A DNA stretch of 64,000 nucleotides from Sipunculus nudus. Taxonomy: Eukaryota; Annelida; Sipuncula; Golfingiida; Sipunculidae. The notes under the pieces were generated by a model, which was not told where the DNA came from, did no database searches, and saw only the letters and a program-made list of their open reading frames with translations. The position numbers and the translations under genes are program-made. Positions 11,345 to 25,879 of this stretch are shown here, in pieces (the first letter of the stretch is position 1; each line of letters starts with the position of its first letter). Location: contig CM049306.1 in assembly GCA_026874595.1 (NCBI GenBank), forward strand, positions 884,019 through 948,018. The letters run 5' to 3'.

Positions 11345-14300
11345 CGCAGAATCAAGGTCTGTGAATGCATGGTCATATCACAGACTAGGTAGTATGAAGA
11401 TGAATCAAGGTTTGTGAATCCATCGTCATGTCATATACTTGGTAGTATGAAGATAAATCAAGGTTTGTGAATGTGTGCTCATGTCACAGACATGGTAGTA
11501 TGAAGATAAATCAAGGTCTGTGAACGCATCGTCATGTTGCAGACTTAGTAGTATGAAGACGAATCAAGGTCTGTGAATGTGTGGTCATGTCCGAACTAGG
11601 TAGTATGAAGATGAATCAAGGTTTGTGAATGCATCGTCATGTCATATACTTGGTAGTATGAAGATGAATCAAGGTCTATGAATGTGTTGTCATGTCACAG
11701 ACTTGGTAGTATGAAGATGAACAAGGTCTGTGAATGCATTGTCATGTCATATACTTGGTAGTATGAAGATGAATCAAGGTCTATGAATGTGTTGTCATGT
11801 CACACACTTGGTAGTATGAAGATAAATCAAGGTCTATGAATGTGTTGTCATGTCACAAACTTGTTAGTATGAAGATGAATCAAGGTCTGTGAATGCATCG
11901 TCATGTCATATACTTGGTAGTTTGAAGATAAATCAAGGTTTGTGAATGTGTGGTCATGTCACAGACATGGTAGTATGAAGATATATCAAGGTCTATGAAT
12001 GTGTTGTCATGTCACAAACTTGGTAGTATGAAGATGAATCAAGGTCTGTGAATGCATCGTCATGTCATATACTTGGTAGTATGAAGATAAATCAAGGTTT
12101 GTGAATGTGTGGTCATGTCACAGACATGGTAGTATGAAGATGAATCAAGGTTTGTGAATGTGTTGTCATGTCACAGACATGGTAGTATGAAGATAAATCA
12201 AGGTTTGTGAATGTGTGGTCATGTCACAGACATGGTAGTATGAAGATAAATCAAGGTCTATGAATGCATCGTCATGTCATATACTTGGTAGTATGAAGAT
12301 GAATCAAGGTTTGTGAATGCATCGTCATGTCATATACTTAGTAGTATGAAGATGAATCAAGGTTTGTGAATGCATCGTCATGTCATATACTTGGTAGTAT
12401 GAAGATAAATCAAGGTTTGTGAATGTGTGGTCATGTCACAGACATGGTAGTATGAAGATAAATCAAGGTCTGTGAACGCATCGTCATGTTGCAGACTTAG
12501 TAGTATGAAGACGAATCAAGGTCTGTGAATGTGTGGTCATGTCCGAACTAGGTAGTATGAAGATGAATCAAGGTTTGTGAATGCATCGTCATGTCATATA
12601 CTTGGTAGTATGAAGATAAATCAAGGTTTGTGAATGTGTGGTCATGTCACAGACTTGGTAGTATGAAGATGAATCAAGGTTTGTGAATGTGTGGTCATGT
12701 CACAGACTTGGTGGTATGAAGATAAATCAAGGTCTGTCAATGTGTGGTCATGTCCGAACTAGGTAGTATGAAGATGAATCAAGGTTTGTGAATGCATCTT
12801 CATGTGATATACTTGGTAGTATGAAGATAAATCAAGGTTTGTGAATGTGTGGTCATGTCACAGACTTGGTAGTATGAAGATGAATCAAGGTTTGTGAATG
12901 TGTGGTCATGTCACAGACTTGGTAGTATGAAGATAAATCAAGGTCTGTCAATGTGTGGTCATGTCCGAACTAGGTAGTATGAAGATGAATCAAGGTTTGT
13001 GAATGCATCGTCATGTCATATACTTGGTAGTATGAAGATAAATCAAGGTTTGTGAATGTGTGGTCATGTCACAGACTTGGTAGTTTGAAGACGAATCAAG
13101 ATCTGTGAATGTGTGGTCATGTCCGAACTAGGTAGTATGAAGATGAATCAAGGTTTGTGAATGCATTGTCATGTCATATACTTGGTAGTATGAAGATAAA
13201 TCAAGGTCTATGAATGTGTGGTCATGTCACAGACTTGGTAGTATGAAGATGAATCAAGGTTTGTGAATGCATCGTCATGTCATATACTTGGTAGTATGAA
13301 GATAAATCAAGGTTTGTGAATGTGTGGTCATGTCACAGACATGGTAGTATGAAGATAAATCAAGGTCTATGAATGCATCGTCATGTCATATACTTGGTAG
13401 TATGAAGATAAATCAAGGTCTATGAATGCATCGTCATGTCATATACTTGGTAGTATGAATATAAATCAAGGTCTATGAATGTGTGGTCATGTCACAGACT
13501 TGGTAGTATGAAGATGAATCAAGGTTTGTGAATGTGTGGTCATGTCACAGACATGGTAGTATGAAGATGAATCAAGGTCTATGAATGCATCGTCATGTCA
13601 TATACTTGGTAGTATGAATATAAATCAAGGTCTATGAATGTGTTGTCATGTCACAAACTTGGTAGTATGAAGATAAATCAAGGTCTATGAATGTGTTGTC
13701 ATGTCACAAACTTGGTAGTATGAAGATAAATCAAGGTCTATGAATGTGTTGTCATGTCACACACTTGGTAGTATGAAGATAAATCAAGGTCTATGAATGT
13801 GTTGTCATGTCACAGACTTGGTAGTATGAAGATAAATCAAGGTCTATGAATGTGTGGTCATGTCACAGACTTGGTAGTATGAAGATGAACAAGGTCTGTG
13901 AATGTGTGGTCATGTCACAGACTTGGTAGTATGAAGATGAACAAGGTCTATGAATGTGTTGTCATGTCACAGACCTGGTAGTATGAAGATAAATCAAGGT
14001 CTATGAATGTGTTGTCATGTCACAGACTTGGTAGTATGAAGATAAATCAAGGTCTATGAATGTGTGGTCATGTCACACACTTGGTAGTATGAAGATAAAT
14101 CAAGGTCTATGAATGTGTTGTCATGTCACACAGTTGGTAGTATGAAGATAAATCAAGGTCTATGAATCTGTGGTCATGTCACAGACTTGGTAGTATGAAG
14201 ATGAATCAAGGTTTGTGAATGTGTGGTCATGTAACAGACTTGGTAGTATGAAGATAAATCAAGGTCTATGAATGTGTTGTCATGTCACAAACTTGGTAGT

Positions 14301-17300
14301 ATGAAGATAAATCAAGGTCTATGAATGTGTTGTCATGTCACACACTTGGTAGTATGAAGATAAATCAAGGTCTATGAATGTGTTGTCATGTCACAAACTT
14401 GGTAGTATGAATATGAAAAAGGTCTATGAATGTGTTGTCATGTCACACACTTGGTAGTATGAAGAAGAACAAGGTCTGTGAATGCATCGTCATGTCATAT
14501 AGTTGGTAGTATGAAGATAAATCAAGGTCTATGAATGTGTTGTCATGTCACACACTTGGTAGTATGAAGATAAATCAAGGTCTATGAATGTATTGTCATG
14601 TCACAAACTTAGTAGTATGAAGATGAACAAGGTCTATGAATGTGTTGTCATGTCACACACTTGGTAGTATGAAGATAAATCAAGGTCTATGAATGTGTTG
14701 TCATGTCACACAGTTGGTAGTATGAAGATAAATCAAGGTCTATGAATGTGTTGTCATGTCACACACTTGGTAGTATGAAGATAAATCAAGGTCTATGAAT
14801 GTGTTGTCATGTCACAAACTTGGTAGTATGAAGATGAATCAAGGTTTGTGAATGCATCGTCATGTCATATACTTGGTAGTATGAAGATAAATCAAGGTTT
14901 GTGAATGTGTGCTCATGTAACAGACTTGGTAGTATGAAGATAAATCAAGGTCTATGAATGTGTTGTCATGTCACAAACTTGGTAGTATGAAGATAAATCA
15001 AGGTCTATGAATGTGTTGTCATGTCACACACTTGGTAGTATGAAGATAAATCAAGGTCTATGAATGTGTTGTCATGTCACAAACTTGGTAGTATGAAGAT
15101 GAATCAAGGTTTGTGAATGCATCGTCATGTCATATACTTGGTAGTATGAAGATAAATCAAGGTTTGTGAATGTGTGGTCATGTCACAGACATGGTAGTAT
15201 GAAGATAAATCAAGGTCTATGAATGCATCGTCATGTCATATACTTGGTAGTATGAAGATAAATCAAGGTCTATGAATGCATCGTCATGTCATATACTTGG
15301 TAGTATGAATATGAAAAAGGTCTATGAATGTGTTGTCATGTCACACACTTGGTAGTATGAAGATGAACAAGGTCTATGAATGCGTCGTCATGTCATATAC
15401 TTGGTAGTATGAAGATAAATCAAGGTCTATGAATGTGTTGTCATGTCACACACTTGGTAGTATGAAGATAAATCAAGGTCTATGAATGTGTTGTCATGTC
15501 ACAAACTTGGTAGTATGAAGATGAACAAGGTCTATGAATGTGTTGTCATGTCACACACTTGGTAGTATGAAGATAAATCAAGGTCTATGAATGTGTTGTA
15601 ATGTCACAAACTTGGTAGTATGAAGATGAATCAAGGTTTGTGAATGCATCGTCATGTCTTATACTTTGTAGTATGAAGATAAATCAAGGTTTCTGAATGT
15701 GTTGTCATGTCACAAACTTGGTAGTATGAAGATGAATCAAGGTTTGTGAATGTGTGGTCATGTCAAAGACTTGGTAGAATGAAGATAAATCAAGGTTTGT
15801 GAATGTGTGGTCATGTCACAAACTTGGTAGTATGAAGATAAATCAAGGTCTATGAATGTGTTGTCATGTCATATACTTGGTAGTATGAAGATGAATCAAG
15901 GTTTGTGAATGTGTGGTCATGTCACAGACTTGGTAGTATGAAGATAAATCAAGGTCTATGAATGTGTTGTCATGTGATATACTTGGTAGTATGAAGATGA
16001 ATCAAGGTTTGTGAATGTGTGGTCATGTCACAAACTTGATAGTATGAAGATAAATCAAGGTCTATGAATGTGCTGTCATGTCATATACTTGGTAGTATGA
16101 AGATGAATCAAGGTTTGTGAATGTGTGGTCATGTCGCAAACATGGTAGTATGAAGATAAATCAAGGTCTATGAATGTGTTGTCATGTCACACACTTGGTA
16201 GTATGAAGATAAATCAAGGTCTATGAATGTGTTGTCATGTCACAAACTTGGTAGTATGAAGATGAACAAGGTCTATGAACGTGTTTTCATGTCACAGACT
16301 TGGTAGTATGAAGATAAATCAAGGTCTATGAATGTGTTGTCATGTCACAAACTTGGTAGTATGAAGATGAATCAAGGTCTGTGAATGCATCGTCATGTCA
16401 TATACTTGGTAGTATGAAGATAAATCAAGGTCTATGAATGTGTTGTCATGTCACAGACTTGGTAGTATGAAGATGAATCAAGGTCTGTGAATGCATCGTC
16501 ATGTCATATACTTGGTAGTATGAAGATAAATCAAGGTCTATGAATGTGTTGTCATGTCACAGACTTGGTAGTATGAAGATAAATCAAGGTTTGTGAATGT
16601 GTGGTCATGTCACAGACTTGGTAGTATGAAGATAAATCAAGGTTTGTGAATGTGTGGTCATGTCACAGACTTGGTAGTATGAAGATAAATCAAGGTCTAT
16701 GAATGTGTTGTCATGTCACAAACTTGGTAGTATGAAGATAAATCAAGGTCTGTGAATGTGTTGTCATGTCACAAACTTGGTAGTATGAAGATAAATCAAG
16801 GTCTATGAATGTGTTGTCATGTCACAGACTTGGTAGTATGAAGATGAACAAGGTCTGTGAATGCATCGTCATGTCATATACTTGGTAGTATGAAGATGAA
16901 TCAAGGTTTGTGAATGTGTGGTCATGTAACAGACTTGGTAGTATGAAGATAAATCAAGGTCTATGAATGTGTTGTCATGTCACAAACTTGGTAGTATGAA
17001 GATAAATCAAGGTCTATGAATGTGTTGTCATGTCACACACTTGGTAGTATGAAGATAAATCAAGGTCTATGAATGTGTTGTCATGTCACAGACTTGGTAG
17101 TATGAAGATAAATCAAGGTCTATGAATGTGTGGTCATGTCACACACTTGGTAGTATGAAGATAAATCAAGGTCTATGAATGTGTTGTCATGTCACACACT
17201 TGGTAGTATGAAGATAAATCAAGGTCTATGAATGTGTGGTCATGTCACAGACTTGGTAGTATGAAGATGAACAAGGTCTGTGAATGCATCGTCATGTCAT

Positions 17301-20300
17301 ATACTTGGTAGTATGAAGATAAATCAAGGTCTATGAATGTGTTGTCATGTCACACACTTGGTAGTATGAAGATAAATCAAGGTCTATGAATGTGTTGTCA
17401 TGTCACAAACTTGGTAGTATGAAGATGAACAAGGTCTATAAATGTGTTGTCATGTCACACACTTGGTAGTATGAAGATAAATCAAGGTCTATGAATGTGT
17501 TGTAATGTCACAAACTTGGTAGTATGAAGATGAATCAAGGTTTGTGAATGCATCGTCATGTCATATACTTGGTAGTATGAAGATAAATCAAGGTTTGTGA
17601 ATGTGTGGTCATGTCACAGACATGGTAGTATGAAGATGAATAAAGGTTTGTGAATGTGTGGTCATGTCACAGACTTGGTAGTATAAAGATAAATCAAGGT
17701 CTATGAATGTGTTGTCATGTCACAGACTTGGTAGTATGAAGATAAATCAAGGTTTGTGAATGTGTGGTCATGTCACAGACTTGGTAGTATGAAGATAAAT
17801 CAAGGTCTATGAATGTGTTGTCATGTCACAAACTTGGTAGTATGAAGATGAATCAAGGTTTGTGATTGCATCGTCATGTCATATACTTGGTAGTATGAAG
17901 ATGAATCAAGGTTTGTGAATGTGTGGTCATGTCACAGACTTGGCAGTATGAAGATAAATCAAGGTCTATGAATGTGTTGTCATGTCACAAACTTGGTAGT
18001 ATGAAGATAAATCAAGGTCTATGAATGTGTTGTCATGTCACAAACTTGGTAGTATGAAGATGAATCAAGGTTAGTGAATGTGTGGTCATGTCACAGACTT
18101 GGTAGTATGAAGATAAATCAAGGTCTATGAATGTGTTGTCATGTCACAAACTTGGTAGTATGAAGATGAATCAAGGTTTGTGAATGTGTGGTCATATCAC
18201 AAACTTGGTAGTATGAAGATGAATCAAGGTCTATGAATGTGTTGTCATGTCATATACTTGGTAGTATGAAGATGAATCAAGGTTTGTGAATGTGTGGTCA
18301 TGTCACAAACTTGGTAGTATAAAGATAAATCAAGGTCTATGAATGTGCTGTCATGTCACATACTTGGTAGTATGAAGATGAATCAAGGTTTGTGAATGTG
18401 TGGTCATGTCACAAACTTGGTAGTATGAAGATAAATCAAGGTCTATGAATGCGTCGTCATGTCATATACTTGGTAGTATGAAGATGAATCAAGGTTTGTG
18501 AATGTGTTGTCATGTCACAAACTTGGTAGTATGAAGATAAATCAAGGTCTGTGAATGTGTTGTCATGTCACAAACTTGGTAGTATGAAGATGAATCAAGG
18601 TTTGTGAATGCATCGTCATGTCATATACTTGGTAGTATGAAGATGAATCAAGGTTTGTGAATGTGTGGTCATGTCACAGACTTGGTAGTATGAAGATAAA
18701 TCAAGGTCTATGAATGCATCGTCATGTCATATACTTGGTAGTATGAAGATGAATCAAGGTTTGTGAATGCATCGTCATGTTATATAATTGGTAGTATGAA
18801 GATGAATCAAGGTTTGTGAATGTGTGGTCATGTCACAGACTTGGTAGTATGAAGATAAATCAAGGTCTATGAATGTGTTGTCATGTCACAAACTTGGTAG
18901 TATGAAGATAAATCAAGGTCTTTGAATGTGTTGTCATGTCACAAACTTGGTAGTATGAAGATGAATCAAGGTTTGTGAATGTGTGGTCATGTCACAAACT
19001 TGGTAGTATGAAGATGAATCAAGGTTTGTGAATGTGTGGTCATGTCACAGGCTTGGTAGTATGAAGATGAATCAAGGTTTGTGAATGTGTGGTCATGTCA
19101 CAGACTTGGTAGTATGAAGATAAATCAAGGTCTGTCAATGCATCATCATGTTGCAGACTTGGTGGTATGAAGATGAATCAAGGTCTGTGAATGTGTGGTC
19201 ATATCCGAACTAGGTAGTATGAAGATGAATCAAGGTTTGTGAATGCATCGTCATGTCATATACTTGGTAGTATGAAGATGAATAAAGGTTTGTGAATGTG
19301 TGGTCATGTCACAGACTTGGTAGTATGAAGATAAATCAAGGTTTGTGAATATGTGGTCATGTCACAGACTTGGTAGTATGAAGATAAATCAAGGTCTGTG
19401 AATGCATCGTCATATTCCCGGAGTTAGTAGTATGAAGACGAATCAAGGTCTGTGAATGTGTGGTCATGTCGGAACTAGGTAGTATGAAGATGAATCAAGG
19501 TCTGTCAATGCATCGTCATGTCACATACTTGGTAGTATGAAGATGAATGAAGGTTTGTGAATGTGTGGTCATGTCACAGACTTGGTAGTATGAAGATGAA
19601 TCAAGGTCTATGAATGCATGGTCTTGTTACAGACTAGGTAGTATGAAGATGAATCAAGGTCTATGAATGCATGGTCTTGTTACAGACTTGGTAGTATGAA
19701 GACGAATCAAGGTCTGTGAATGTGTTGTCATGTCGTAACTAGGTTGTATGAAGATAAATCAAGGTCTGTCAATGCATCGTCATGTCACATACTTGGTAGT
19801 ATGAAGATGAATGAAGGTTTGTGAATGTGTGGTCATTTAAAAGACTTGTTAGTATGAAGATGAATCAAGGTCTATGAATGTGTTGTCATGTCATATACTT
19901 GGTAGTATGAAGATGAATCAAGGTTTGTGAATGTGTGGTCATGTCACAAACTTGGTAGTATAAAGATAAATCAAGGTCTATGAATGTGCTGTCATGTCAC
20001 ATACTTGGTAGTATGAAGATGAATCAAGGTTTGTGAATGTGTGGTCATATCACAAACTTGGTAGTATGAAGATGAATCAAGGTCTATGAATGTGTTGTCA
20101 TGTCATATACTTGGTAGTATGAAGATGAATCAAGGTTTGTGAATGTGTGGTCATGTCACAAACTTGGTAGTATAAAGATAAATCAAGGTCTATGAATGTG
20201 CTGTCATGTCACATACTTGGTAGTATGAAGATGAATCAAGGTTTGTGAATGTGTGGTCATGTCACAAACTTGGTAGTATGAAGATAAATCAAGGTCTATG

Positions 20301-21925
20301 AATGCGTCGTCATGTCATATACTTGGTAGTATGAAGATGAATCAAGGTTTGTGAATGTGTTGTCATGTCACAAACTTGGTAGTATGAAGATAAATCAAGG
20401 TCTGTGAATGTGTTGTCATGTCACAAACTTGGTAGTATGAAGATGAATCAAGGTTTGTGAATGCATCGTCATGTCATATACTTGGTAGTATGAAGATGAA
20501 TCAAGGTTTGTGAATGTGTGGTCATGTCACAGACTTGGTAGTATGAAGATAAATCAAGGTCTATGAATGCATCGTCATGTCATATACTTGGTAGTATGAA
20601 GATGAATCAAGGTTTGTGAATGCATCGTCATGTTATATAATTGGTAGTATGAAGATGAATCAAGGTTTGTGAATGTGTGGTCATGTCACAGACTTGGTAG
20701 TATGAAGATAAATCAAGGTCTATGAATGTGTTGTCATGTCACAAACTTGGTAGTATGAAGATAAATCAAGGTCTATGAATGTGTTGTCATGTCACAAACT
20801 TGGTAGTATGAAGATGAATCAAGGTTTGTGAATGTGTGGTCATGTCACAAACTTGGTAGTATGAAGATGAATCAAGGTTTGTGAATGTGTGGTCATGTCA
20901 CAGGCTTGGTAGTATGAAGATGAATCAAGGTTTGTGAATGTGTGGTCATGTCACAGACTTGGTAGTATGAAGATAAATCAAGGTCTGTCAATGCATCATC
21001 ATGTTGCAGACTTGGTGGTATGAAGATGAATCAAGGTCTGTGAATGTGTGGTCATATCCGAACTAGGTAGTATGAAGATGAATCAAGGTTTGTGAATGCA
21101 TCGTCATGTCATATACTTGGTAGTATGAAGATGAATAAAGGTTTGTGAATGTGTGGTCATGTCACAGACTTGGTAGTATGAAGATAAATCAAGGTTTGTG
21201 AATATGTGGTCATGTCACAGACTTGGTAGTATGAAGATAAATCAAGGTCTGTGAATGCATCGTCATATTCCCGGAGTTAGTAGTATGAAGACGAATCAAG
21301 GTCTGTGAATGTGTGGTCATGTCGGAACTAGGCAGTATGAAGATGAATCAAGGTCTGTCAATGCATCGTCATGTCACATACTTGGTAGTATGAAGATGAA
21401 TGAAGGTTTGTGAATGTGTGGTCATGTCACAGACTTGGTAGTATGAAGATGAATCAAGGTCTATGAATGCATGGTCTTGTTACAGACTAGGTAGTATGAA
21501 GATGAATCAAGGTCTATGAATGCATGGTCTTGTCACAGACTTGGTAGTATGAAGATAAATTAAGGTCTGTGAATGGTGGTCATGTCACAGACTTGGTAGT
21601 AGGAAGATGAATCAAGGTCTGTGAATGTGTGGTCATGTCACAGACTTGGTAGTATGAAAATGAATCAAGGTCTGTGAATGCGAGGTCATGTCACAGACTT
21701 GGTGGTATGAAGATGAATCAAGGTCTGTGAATTTGTGGTCATGTCACAGACTAGGTAGTATGAAGATGAATCAAGGTCTGTGAATGCCTGGTCATGTCAC
21801 AGACTTTGTAGTATGAAGATGAATCAAGGTATATAATTGCATGGTCATTTCACAGACTTTGTAGTATTAAAATGAATCAAGGTCTGTGAATGCATGGTAA
21901 TGTCACAGACTTGGTAGTATGAAGA
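11345..21925 (+). repeat. 53-bp satellite array, about 200 copies
   Basis: Head-to-tail units of 53 bp. A typical unit is GGTAGTATGAAGAT(A/G)AATC, AAGGTCTATGAATG, TGTTGTCATGTCA, CAAACTT. Variants at three places (TGTGTGG, GCATCG or TGTGTTG; CACA(G/A/C)AC, CATATAC or CCGAAC; AAATC or GAATC or GAAC) define unit types that recur in blocks. 53 is not a multiple of three, so no frame stays open. Internal duplications include a 952-bp shift (about 18 units) near 11.4-12.6 kb and an 1853-bp shift (about 35 units) between about 18.0-19.65 and 19.86-21.5 kb. Units become irregular near the right edge (21540-21925). No relation to the atg7 exons was found. Confidence 0.97.
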
Positions 21926-21929
21926 TGAT

Positions 21930-23454
21930 AAAAAGAGTAAGAACAAGAATCATTTATGTATCAAACACTTCAATGAAGGATGGAGAGAAAGCAGCAGAAC
22001 ACATCCAGGCTCTACAATGTCAGATCATTCCTGCCTCTCAGTGCCAGGTGTATACTGCCAGGTCTCAAGTTTCACAGACACGAAACATTATATACTGACA
22101 AAGAAAATCCGTCTCATTTACAGCATTTTTGTTTCACTTTATTCCCTTCCTCTTTCTTTCTCTTTCCATTTCTTATCTTGATAAATTGCTTATGACACAA
22201 TCAGCAAATTAAATGTAATTTTTTTTATTTTACACTCATATGTATGTGCAACATGATCACAATACTCTCTACATAAGTTAGGTCTTAAAACTATCCTACA
22301 ATGCACATACACCCATTGTGTTGTCAGTGGCTGGAGCCTCCCTTTGAGCATGCAGACAGAGAAGAGATTTATCAAAAAGATATTGGTTTATGCAGGTCTA
22401 ATAATTTACTTGTTTCTTTTATAGCTCACAGAGAGAAACATGGTCTGTCTTGTTTTACAGGTAACAATTTAGGTTGTTTTTGTGAAAAATATAAAACTGA
22501 TGTACATCTGATGTACAGTGAACGGTCTTGCAAAGTTATGTCGCCAGAAATCTCTGAAGAGGAACAGGCTTTAGAAAGCATCGTCCTCAACTTATGAATT
22601 TAAGAGATGGCAAAACTGCCACTGCCAATTTTGATCTAGGTTTTGTTGATGTTATTTCATCACTTAGCTTACAGCTGAGTGATTTGTTTTCTACACTGAA
22701 TAACCAATTGTTTTTCTTCCATCGTGTTTGTTTTTAACCTTTTTTTCCCAAATGATGTACTTTCTTTGTACAAAATGAATATTATATGTAATTATATGAT
22801 TAATATTTGTAACACCAATATGCATATGAATCAGGAAATTTCAGCTGCGTGTCTCAGAGTTGATTATTTTTTCAGACAAGTGAGTTTTCAGATTGAGACC
22901 TGATTTATATTATACAACTAAGAATGACAAGGAGAAAAAAAGATTACAAACTTTATATAAATCCTCAAACCGAAGTCAAACAAAATATGCGCTGACAAAC
23001 ATACATCTCTTTTTTTATGTTTAATTCAAAGAAAAACATTTTCCTAATGGCACAAATGCTTCTTGTACATGTTACCATGATCTGGTCAGAAGCAGAAGAT
23101 GTTAACAGTCGTCAAGGTGAATAATAAACTGACAAAACAGGCCAGAAACTTAATTTTAACAGATAATATAATAAACCACCTGCTTTGACCTCACAAATAA
23201 TATGCAATGAAGACCAAGCCTTGAATGGTGATGGTTTAAATAAATAAATTAGTTAATTGCTCACCTTTCAAGAATTACAGGTAATCACTACATGAGAAAT
23301 TACAATCAGAGATGGAAATAACACGTACCGATAGGTCATGAGAAATAATTCAAATGAAAACTCCCAGTCACAAGATCGTGTTAAATAGGTTATATCAAAT
23401 ATACATTTTCTGTGTGATCATGGTAGGTGTAGACCAGAAAAGGTTAAAGGTCAA
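21930..23454. other. Intronic sequence, no gene recognised
   Basis: Contains an uninterrupted 98-codon frame at 22301-22597 (+), but I recognise no domain in it and base composition does not change across it. Treated as non-coding. Confidence 0.5.
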
Positions 23455-23500
23455 CAGAACAAGGGACCTATGGGTCAGGGCGCTCAGCTGTTATATAAGA
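23455..23500 (+). mobile_element. GACCTATGGGTC 5' element terminus, truncated copy
   Basis: ACAAGGGACCTATGGGTCAG followed by GGCGCTCAGCTG, the shared 5' terminus with one mismatch in the palindrome. What follows (23500-24060) is AT-rich and lacks the 3' hairpin. Confidence 0.6.
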
Positions 23501-24061
23501 TAAAAAAATATGATTTTGAAATGAGGCACATGCTGGTTTTGTGTGGAAATAAATATAAGCTGTATTATAAATTGTTAGTGTTAAGCTTATGTATGATTTT
23601 GATAGTTTCTTTGGAGACAGGGAAGAGATTGATTTCATTTATTTTATTAACAAATGGAGTGCCACTGTCATACAGATTTTGACTTGGCCATATAACTGAT
23701 AAGCAGCACATATAAGATTAAGAATTTAACTATTTATTAAAATTTAATAACAAATATTGTGCCAAATATAATTTTTATTAAAAATAATAAGAGAATCATG
23801 ATTTTTTTAATAAATATAACTGAAATGATTATTAAAATAATATTATAGAATATATTCATGAATGCATTCATGAATACATTTTGAAAGTATTTGCACTGGT
23901 TTTCAAACTTTCATTTTTACCTGAATTCCCATTCTTATGCAAGAAATTTTATAATGGAGTACATATTCATATCCATATTCATATACATTTGCCAAGTATT
24001 CGCACCATGTCTGGTATTTATTCAGTTTTAGCCAAACAATGATGTTGAGAATCCAGAATAT

Positions 24062-25704
24062 AAACAAAGGACCCATGGGTCATGACAACCAGCTTAAGTT
24101 TGAAATTTTTGCAAATGCAAAATATGAAAAATATTCTATTGTAATGTTTTTTATTTATATAAGCATATGAGAAGCTAAGAGGAAAGGGCCCTCCTACTTG
24201 GTTATAGTAAAGTTCTCAATATATTATGGCAAACTAATACTCTGACAAGACTGTCATGAAGAAAAAAGTTTTGAGATACTGTGATGCATTTGAAAAATTT
24301 ACAGATGTGCAGGCAAGTGGACAGAATGGACTTAATACCTTCATTTCACTTTCAAGGGAATAATGCATTTAAGTTTATATATAACAACATGGCATCTACA
24401 AAATTATTCCTTGAATCCCTATTAAAACGTTTTGCACATTGGAGTTTTCAGTACATGCTTAATTTTATTCACCGAAATAAAATAAAAGATTCAGTATATT
24501 TGATAAAATAAAAACATCTTTTCAAATAAAGTATACACACTGTTGGTTGAATGAGGGACAAACAATATCATTATGCTAATTACAATCTCAGCTATAATTA
24601 ATTACTGGAATTAATAGTCAATTTCACACCTGGTGAGTTTTACTCTTCTGAAGTAAAGCATTATTTATCTGATGAACATCCACACTTTCATAGCAATACA
24701 TCACTTTGTGGACACAATTAAATGTGCACTTTAATCATTGTAACCCTGGTGGTACAATACAAAATCTAAAATGTAGCATGTCCAAGAATAAAATAAAATA
24801 CAGAAAATTATAACATTCATCTAGTTTATGCACCAGCTGGGGGGGGGGGGGAGGGGGGGGGGGTGAGTGCAGGGCAGAGGGGAAGCCTGCTAGTAGTGGC
24901 CAAGCTGGGCCAAGCAAGCTGCCTGGGGTGGGTTACATAATGCAAGTGAAGGCTGTACTACTAGGTGGGCCAGATGTAAACAACACTTGACATGGGTGTA
25001 TGAAAACTTGAATAAAAGCTACTCTTTTCAAACAATTTCTTTGAAATTTCAGATTTTAAAAGATTAAATCCTTATGTATATATGCTGTGAAAATAAAATC
25101 AACAGTACTTACAGGGAAAAAACGTGCCACTGCCAAATTTGGACAAAATTTAAGGTATTAATTTTTTATTTATGCTAATAACTTTAACAATTTGCAAAAT
25201 TCAGATCTAATTTTGGGTAAACAATTGAATCTTGATTAAATAAAGTTATATTCCTGAAAAAAAGTCTCCAGCTTCAGCAATTCTCATGTTAAGTGAGCAA
25301 ATATATTTCCTGATTTTTAAAAAATTGCATTATATTTGGGCCTATTACTTCAAAATAATACCCAATACTGACCTAATTTTTGGTATGTTCACAGAAAATG
25401 TATGGAAGAATATGAATATTAAATCGGATCAAAAACAGATCAGTTGTTTTGATATTAGGCAGCCTTGAAGTGTAACAATGGCTTTTTTATGGAAAACGGA
25501 GGTTTTTCCTTAATATCTCGAAGGAACGAAGTTCTAATGACCCAATTTTTGGTATGGTAGGAGATTTTGGGGACATCTAATGGTATGCAGAATTTTGGAT
25601 TCGTAGGTCCAACAGTTTTAAAACGTGCCCACGGACGGCTGGACGGACGGACGACGGACAAAGGACCACGACCATAGCTCAGATGACTTATAGTCAGCTG
25701 AGCT
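24062..25704 (+). mobile_element. Non-autonomous composite element, copy B
   Basis: Starts with AAAGGACCCATGGGTCATGA. 24062-24366 matches the short element at 63117-63430 (shared words AAACTAATACTCTGACA and a TGGACAGA-rich tail). From 24380 it matches copy A at 6540-8526. It carries a long G tract (24838-24864) where copy A has a shorter one (about 7011). It ends in a GGAC-rich stretch and a hairpin at about 25674-25704 with the same stems as copy A and a TAT loop. No coding capacity. Confidence 0.78.
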
Positions 25705-25879
25705 AAAAATTGTATAAAACAATACATGACCAAAGCACCAAAAACGTGCATAATATGCACTGAAAGTTATCGCGGCAACACCACAAAGTAGCTTTGTGAC
25801 CTCTGACCACATTAAATATGCGGGGATATTGCCCATAATCAAACTCGGGTGAGATAATCTATTGTTTAGTGGTTATTAT

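Noticed and set aside
11345-21925. Centromeric or telomeric satellite
   Set aside because: It lies inside one intron of a gene with intact exons on both sides; nothing indicates a centromere or chromosome end.
22301-22597. 98-codon + strand frame starting MHIHPLCCQW
   Set aside because: No recognisable domain, inside a well-supported intron, antisense to atg7. It could be a nested exon but nothing supports it.
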